DNA of 64,000 nt from Brassica napus. Its lineage: Eukaryota > Streptophyta > Magnoliopsida > Brassicales > Brassicaceae. Shown piece after piece: positions 59,462-64,000 of this stretch. The notes under the pieces are model-generated. The model worked only from the letters and a program-made list of their open reading frames with translations. It was not told the origin of the DNA and did no database searches. The DNA lies in the NCBI RefSeq assembly GCF_020379485.1, contig NC_063444.1, positions 2,614,652 through 2,678,651 of the forward strand, written 5' to 3'. Made by a program: the position numbers and the translations under genes. How positions within the stretch are numbered: the first letter of the stretch is position 1; each line of letters opens with the position of its first letter.

Positions 59462-60410
59462 CGTCCGTCCCTTTTTTTTAGGGACAACCTTAAAAAGAAA
59501 AAATAAATTTTGTTAGTAAAAATTTAAAGTTAAATTAAATGAATAATAAAAAAAATTAAAATTTTAGAAAATATACTCTCTGAGTGTACTGAGTCTCGGG
59601 GACAGTCTCCTGACCCGAAGAACCGGGCGCTGAAGAAGACGACGGGTCTAAACGACTACCCGGCTCACCGAACATCTCTCTGTAATGGGCAGTAAGTCTA
59701 CCTTTTCGAACCTGAGAAAAAAAATTAATTTTTTAAATTTTCGTCAACAGTATATTTTCCAACATTATCCACCTAATCAACACTAAATAACATAAGATCC
59801 GTAAACCTATCTAAATTCCCTATAGTAACCACCTAATCTACCTAAACTAACCAAATTAGAGAGGAATTAGAGAGGCTTACCATTGCAACGAAACAGGGAG
59901 GAAGTGGAGAGGAAGTGGAGAGGAAGTAGAGAGGAAAGAAAGAGTGAGCGCTCGGGGGTATATATAAGATTACATACCGTCGCAAATTCCTCGTAATTTT
60001 ACGACGAATTACAGAGGCCCGTGTTTTTTTTTACGACGAAACAGCGAGAGATTACAAAGGCCCGCGTTTTATCGCACGAGGAAGTTACGAGGAATTACAA
60101 AGGCCCGTGTTTTTTAGGTACAAGGACATTACGACGATTTCGCTTACGTGGAATTACCGAGGAAAGCTTCCCTATAAATATACCCGTAACTCTCCTTCTC
60201 AACCCACACACAAACTCCCAAATCACACCATATCTCAAATCACACTCCTCAGAAAAATCCTATTCAAATTATAAATATTTGAAAAAAAAGGAAAAGAAGA
60301 AGATATTAGAATTCATGTGGGCGAGACTTACCATTATAATTGTTGGAAGTCTTGCCACATGTGAATCTGGTATCTTTCTCCTTTTTCTGTTTTTTCTAGT
60401 TTTTACACTG

Positions 60411-60556
60411 CGAGGTATTTACGACGATTTCGTCATACGTGGTATTTACGACGATTTCATCCTACGTGGTATTTACGACGATTTCGTCATACGTGGTATT
60501 TACGACGATTTCGTCCTACGTGGTATTTACGACGATTTCGTCCTACGTGGTATTAA
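60411..60556 (+). repeat. five tandem ~30-bp units inside CACTA element 2
   Basis: The unit CGTGGTATTTACGACGATTT with CGTCNTA recurs five times, part of the subterminal array. It keeps a frame reading RGIYDDFV, but the surrounding frame is chance. Confidence 0.85.
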
Positions 60557-61560
60557 CGGGGGTCGCTTTCTTTATTTTTTATTTCATCGTTATATTTCAT
60601 CGCTTTCTTACGAGTCTTTTACGAGGCCCGCGTCGTAAGTTCGACGTCGCTTTACGAGGAATTAACGAGTGTTATGTTTAAATCTCTAAAATCAGAAACC
60701 CCAAACCCCATATTCCTTATTTTCTACTTCATATATTCCAAACCCCATCTTTATTTCCATTCTAAATCACAATTCCCACATTCCCAAATTAGAAATATTT
60801 GAAAAAAATAGAGGAGAAGAAGATATTGGAACTCATGTGGGCGAGACTTACGTACGTAAGTCTCGCCACATGTGATTCCATAATCTTTCTTCTTTTCTTT
60901 TTTTCTAGTTTTTATACTATGAGGAATTAGCGAGTCCCGCTTTTCACCAAAATGTTTTTCAAATTAGAAATATTTGAAAAAAAAGAGGAGAAGAAGATAT
61001 TGGAACTCATGTGGGTGAGACTAACGTAAGTCTCGCCACATGTGATTCCAGTATATTTCTTCTCTTTTTTTTTTCTAGTTTTTATAATTTCGTCATAATT
61101 TCCTCGTTGGCTTACGACTCGTTTACGACGATTTTGCCTTACGTGGAATTAGCGTGCCCCGCTTTCTTTATTTTTTTTTTAATTTCGTCGTAATTTCCTC
61201 GTGTCTTTACGACTTCTTTACGACGATTTTGGCTTACGTGGAATTAGCATGGCCCGCGTTCTTTATTTTACATTTCGTCGTAAGTTCCACGCTATTTTAC
61301 AAGGAATTAACGAGTATTACGTTTAAATCCCTAAAATCCGAAACCCCAAACCCCATCTTCTTTATCTTCTACTTCATATATTCCAAACCCCAAACCCATC
61401 TACCCTTGAACCTCAATCTATTCTTTCACCTCAATCAATTCTTTCCATTCCAAACCACAAGTCCTTATTCATAATTAAAACAAACTCTCACATTACCTTA
61501 TTCATAAAACAACCTCCCACATTATCTTATTCATAAAAAAAAACTACACAAAATCAAATA

Positions 61561-61832
61561 CATCAATCAGATATATCAACATTCTCGTCATCACTAGAAA
61601 CATCATCATTTTCATTAAACTCGTCTTCAACAGCTTTGTCTGTGGCATCGTCGGTAAGATCTTCGTACTCGTGATTATGCGGATCAATGAGAAGGATGTC
61701 ATCAATTTCTTGTTCAGGTTCCTCGACTTCATTTATCTGTTCTTTTTTCAATGATGGTTCTTCTCCACTGATGATTCGTCCTCGAGGTGTAACTTTGATC
61801 ACGGCTAACCAATTTATACCCGAATCTCTCAT
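61561..61832 (-). pseudogene. TNP2-type transposase C-terminal remnant
   Basis: The minus-strand frame reads WLAVIKVTPRGRIISGEEPS and ends in an acidic tail (DDVSSDDENVDISD), resembling the C-terminus of plant CACTA TNP2/DUF4218 transposases. Upstream catalytic parts are absent. Confidence 0.55.
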
Positions 61833-62295
61833 CCGAGGGTATGGAAGGAAGCTAACTTGGTGGTGGATTCAAAATTACCTCGTTAAGTACACGTAAACTA
61901 ATTCTAAAGAACTCACAAAGTTTACGTCGTATTTACGAGGAAATAGTGTTTCCTCGTAAAAACCACGTCAATTTACATCATCTTTACGACGAAACTTTTT
62001 TGTCGTAACGTTACGAGGAAATAACGATGCTTTTATTTTTCCACGTAATTTCCTCGCAAAATCGACGTATTTTTACGAGGATTGTTTTTCCTCGTTAATT
62101 TTCCTCGTTAAACTTGTGTTTTCTTGTAGTGTAACCACTGCTGCATTTGCTAGTTAACCAGTCGTAAGTATCCCGCAAACGCACTAATTTCTAACTGTAT
62201 AATCAGTCGTACAAATCTCTTAAAACCGCTAAAAACTACAACTATCCGCATCCCCAAACTTCCGCAACCGCTGCGTTTGAACCAGTCTGATCCTA

Positions 62296-62960
62296 AATAG
62301 CTACTGGGAAAGAGTCGCTGCTTTGAATCAGTCTTCATCGTTAAATAGTAGAAACCATATTACAAAGTTAAGCTAAAGGTTTGGAAAGGATATAACAAAA
62401 ATCAGCTAGAGGTTTGAAAGTAGTTGGCATATTATTCTCTCATAATCCTGTCACGAAGAAGTGTCCAAATTATTATAAGAAAATAGAACAAAAACTGGCA
62501 TATTATTTTTTTAATATTACAGTCTATGGCAGTCTCCTTGCCAAAGCAGCCGGATGACGTGCCTTTACAGACGATGTCAATGTAAAAATATTAATTATTG
62601 CAAATAAACGTTGTCCCGTCTGGCTCATGTTATCTAAAATTCACATTATTTCTCTATAGTTTTATCTCCCGAATAATCCATCCACAATCAATTACAAATC
62701 ACTTTAATATGAATTAGGTAGCATATCAATTTACATGTAACACTGTTATTTCTCCATTCATTGGAATAGTTTGTACATGCGCAGATGAAGAAGTATATAT
62801 ATAGGGTTTAATTAGATAATTCAACCTTTGTTTTCTGAATATATATGTATATATTAATAGGTAACTCTTTAGTGATTTTAATGGAATTTTCCTTTTAGTA
62901 GTTAAAGATAACCTTTAAGTAGTTTTGATTGACTTTTCTTTTAACACATATTTTTTAAAT
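62296..62960. other. spacer
   Basis: AT-rich DNA with no recognisable gene or terminus. Confidence 0.4.
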
Positions 62961-63062
62961 GGGTGCAACACGAGGACTTCCCGAGAAATCACCCATCCTA
63001 GTACTACTCTCGTCCAACCACGCTTCACTGCGGAATTCTGATGGGATCCGATGCATTAGTGA
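62961..63062 (-). pseudogene. 5S rRNA pseudogene, 5'-truncated
   Basis: The minus strand matches plant 5S rRNA from about nucleotide 19 to the 3' end: GCATCGGATCCCATCAGAAT, GGACGAGAGTAGTACTAGGA, TGGGTGATTTCTCGGGAAGT and CCTCGTGTTGCACCC. The 5' end is missing and several substitutions hit the internal promoter region and stems. A further scrap, ACTGCGGAGTTCTGAT, repeats 5S sequence at 63066-63081. Confidence 0.88.
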
Positions 63063-63552
63063 TGAACTGCGGAGTTCTGATTGACTAAGTACATATATCA
63101 TAGAGATATATTTACACTATATTTACAAGTAAAATGATATTCTAATAATGAGCAAACATAAGAAAATTAACATTTGTGTTTGACATTTTTACTCTTAACT
63201 ATCTTGCAATTTACAAGAGAATTAAAAAAATGAAATACGTTGTTAAAAGAAATCTCGAGTTTTTCTTCATTAAATACAACATTATAATATTGTATATAAA
63301 AATACCCTAAATATATGTTTACATATAAAACAGAAGAACAAAAAGAAGATTTATACATATAGCAAACAAAGCAAGTGCCGTAGCATTGCATTTTATTATT
63401 TCATTATAAAAGTCCAGGTATATATATGGTACAAACGAGAACCGGACCGGACAAACCAATCATTATTAGCTGACAACAGAAGATTGGTATGGATAAACAA
63501 CTTAGAAACAGTACCGTACATACATGTGTATAACATATATTTCGAAACATAC

Positions 63553-64000
63553 TCAAATGATGGTTTTAATTTTTGTTTCTCCGTAAGGCCACTGACCAAC
63601 CCAGTTACCGGGAGGATCATAGTTGCAAGTAATAAAGGTATTACCATTGTTACATCTCACTTTTGCACATCCCAACTTCACCGAGTTTTCCCACACAACC
63701 TGCGTATAGTGGCCGCACACTTTGTTCCAAGCACATGTGTTTGACTCATAATCGTAGTCAAATTGCTCCTTCACCCACATTTCAACTGCTTCGACGCCTG
63801 ATAGGTTACCGCTGCTCCAAGCGATGTTCTCTCCATAGGGCCCACCACTCGAGTGTTCCATGGAACAGCCGACGCTTTTACGCTGGTTCGCATGGTTACG
63901 GGCATAAGCAGCCACCTGGTTGTCCCACCTTAAAGGACCCACCCCAACCTCGGCTCGGGCTTGGTTATGAGCTGCCAAGAAGTCTTGTGGCCTGTCTTGG
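63553..64000 (-). CDS. CAP/PR-1-like secreted protein (At4g33720-like), 5' end outside window
   Basis: The frame is open to the window edge and ends with TGA at 63553-63555; 149 codons are visible. It begins [20 protein letters not shown], the usual start of the mature CAP domain, so the missing part is mainly the signal peptide. Conserved elements follow: [38 protein letters not shown] and the cysteines. The CAPE-type end [15 protein letters not shown] is followed by nine more residues, GETKIKTII, so a released peptide would not end at PY unless trimmed. Tandem relative of the CAP gene at 55404; CACTA element 2, a hAT-like element and the 5S relic lie between them. Confidence 0.9.
   Translation of the reverse strand, partial: QDRPQDFLAAHNQARAEVGVGPLRWDNQVAAYARNHANQRKSVGCSMEHSSGGPYGENIAWSSGNLSGVEAVEMWVKEQFDYDYESNTCAWNKVCGHYTQVVWENSVKLGCAKVRCNNGNTFITCNYDPPGNWVGQWPYGETKIKTII

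Larger units (their letters stand above)
58528..62131. mobile_element. CACTA element 2 with transposase remnants
   Basis: Left end CACTACAAGAAAACACAAG and reverse-complemented right end CACTACAAGAAAACACAAG are identical over these 19 bases, abutting TAA on both sides (58525-58527 and 62132-62134). Subterminal zones of hundreds of bp consist of TTACGAGGAA and TTACGACGAAA words on both strands, the usual transposase-binding arrays of this superfamily. Length 3604 bp. Only pieces of the two En/Spm-type proteins remain, so it is not autonomous. Confidence 0.93.
58092..62295. mobile_element. probable hAT-type element interrupted by CACTA element 2
   Basis: Left end TAAGGGTATGACTTG and reverse-complemented right end TAGGATCAGACTGG look related. 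CCGCAAACGCA-type words occur on both sides (58120-58140, 58245-58255, 62172-62183 and 62262-62275). Removing 58528-62131 would leave about 600 bp. The two 8-bp flanks (AGATATAC, AATAGCTA) do not match, so the outer boundaries are uncertain. Confidence 0.45.

Noticed and set aside
60021..60638. 205-codon frame with RGIYDDFV repeats
   Set aside because: It is the translation of the TTACGACGAA subterminal array of CACTA element 2; the repeat acts at DNA level and the frame is by chance.
62961..63062. functional 5S rRNA gene
   Set aside because: The 5' end is missing and conserved stem and promoter bases are changed; no array is present.

Overview
The window is nuclear DNA of a crucifer (Brassicaceae), most likely a Brassica/Raphanus-type genome. 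Spliced genes with GT-AG introns follow, in one order and orientation, the Arabidopsis thaliana chromosome 4 block that I recall as At4g33870 to At4g33720, while the spacers are swollen with transposons. Locus names rest on memory of the Arabidopsis proteins, not on a search.

Genes, left to right: class III peroxidase (PER48-like, 9753-11250, +); SOB FIVE-LIKE protein (SOFL5-like, 14082-15100, +); alcohol-forming fatty acyl-CoA reductase (FAR3/CER4-like, 24362-30287, +); a small predicted plastid membrane protein (At4g33780-like, 31963-33038, +); inositol trisphosphate 5/6-kinase (ITPK2-like, 44699-47153, +); organellar aspartyl-tRNA synthetase (OKI1-like, 47805-51188, +); an acidic single-pass membrane protein (At4g33740-like, 51996-53333, -); and two CAP/PR-1-type secreted proteins, one complete (55404-55922, -) and one cut by the window end (63553-64000, -). 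All splice chains were joined by hand and keep frame; FAR3 comes out at exactly 493 codons. The genes do not form one pathway; their grouping is ancestral synteny.

Transposons fill the rest. 1-893 and 7084-9128 are two inverted Helitron relatives around a broken LINE (1002-4690) and RING and RPA-like gene relics (5398-6648). 15605-16194, 54266-54822 and 56493-57135 are three related hAT-type elements with perfect 8-bp target duplications. 16548-19058 is a Helitron with an RPA-like relic. 20146-23551 holds foldback and Mutator-like elements. 33180-36110 is a retroposon in the presumed 3' UTR of the At4g33780-like gene, itself split by a Harbinger-type element carrying a quinone-reductase fragment. 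37242-41539 is a CACTA element that has captured pieces of three unrelated genes (xylose isomerase, Rab GTPase, DnaJ protein), two with an intron intact. 58528-62131 is a second CACTA element with transposase remnants. A 5S rRNA pseudogene lies near 63 kb.

The most notable content is the chain of gene-capturing transposons. I saw no CRISPR array, operon or prokaryotic system and no convincing new enzymatic system.
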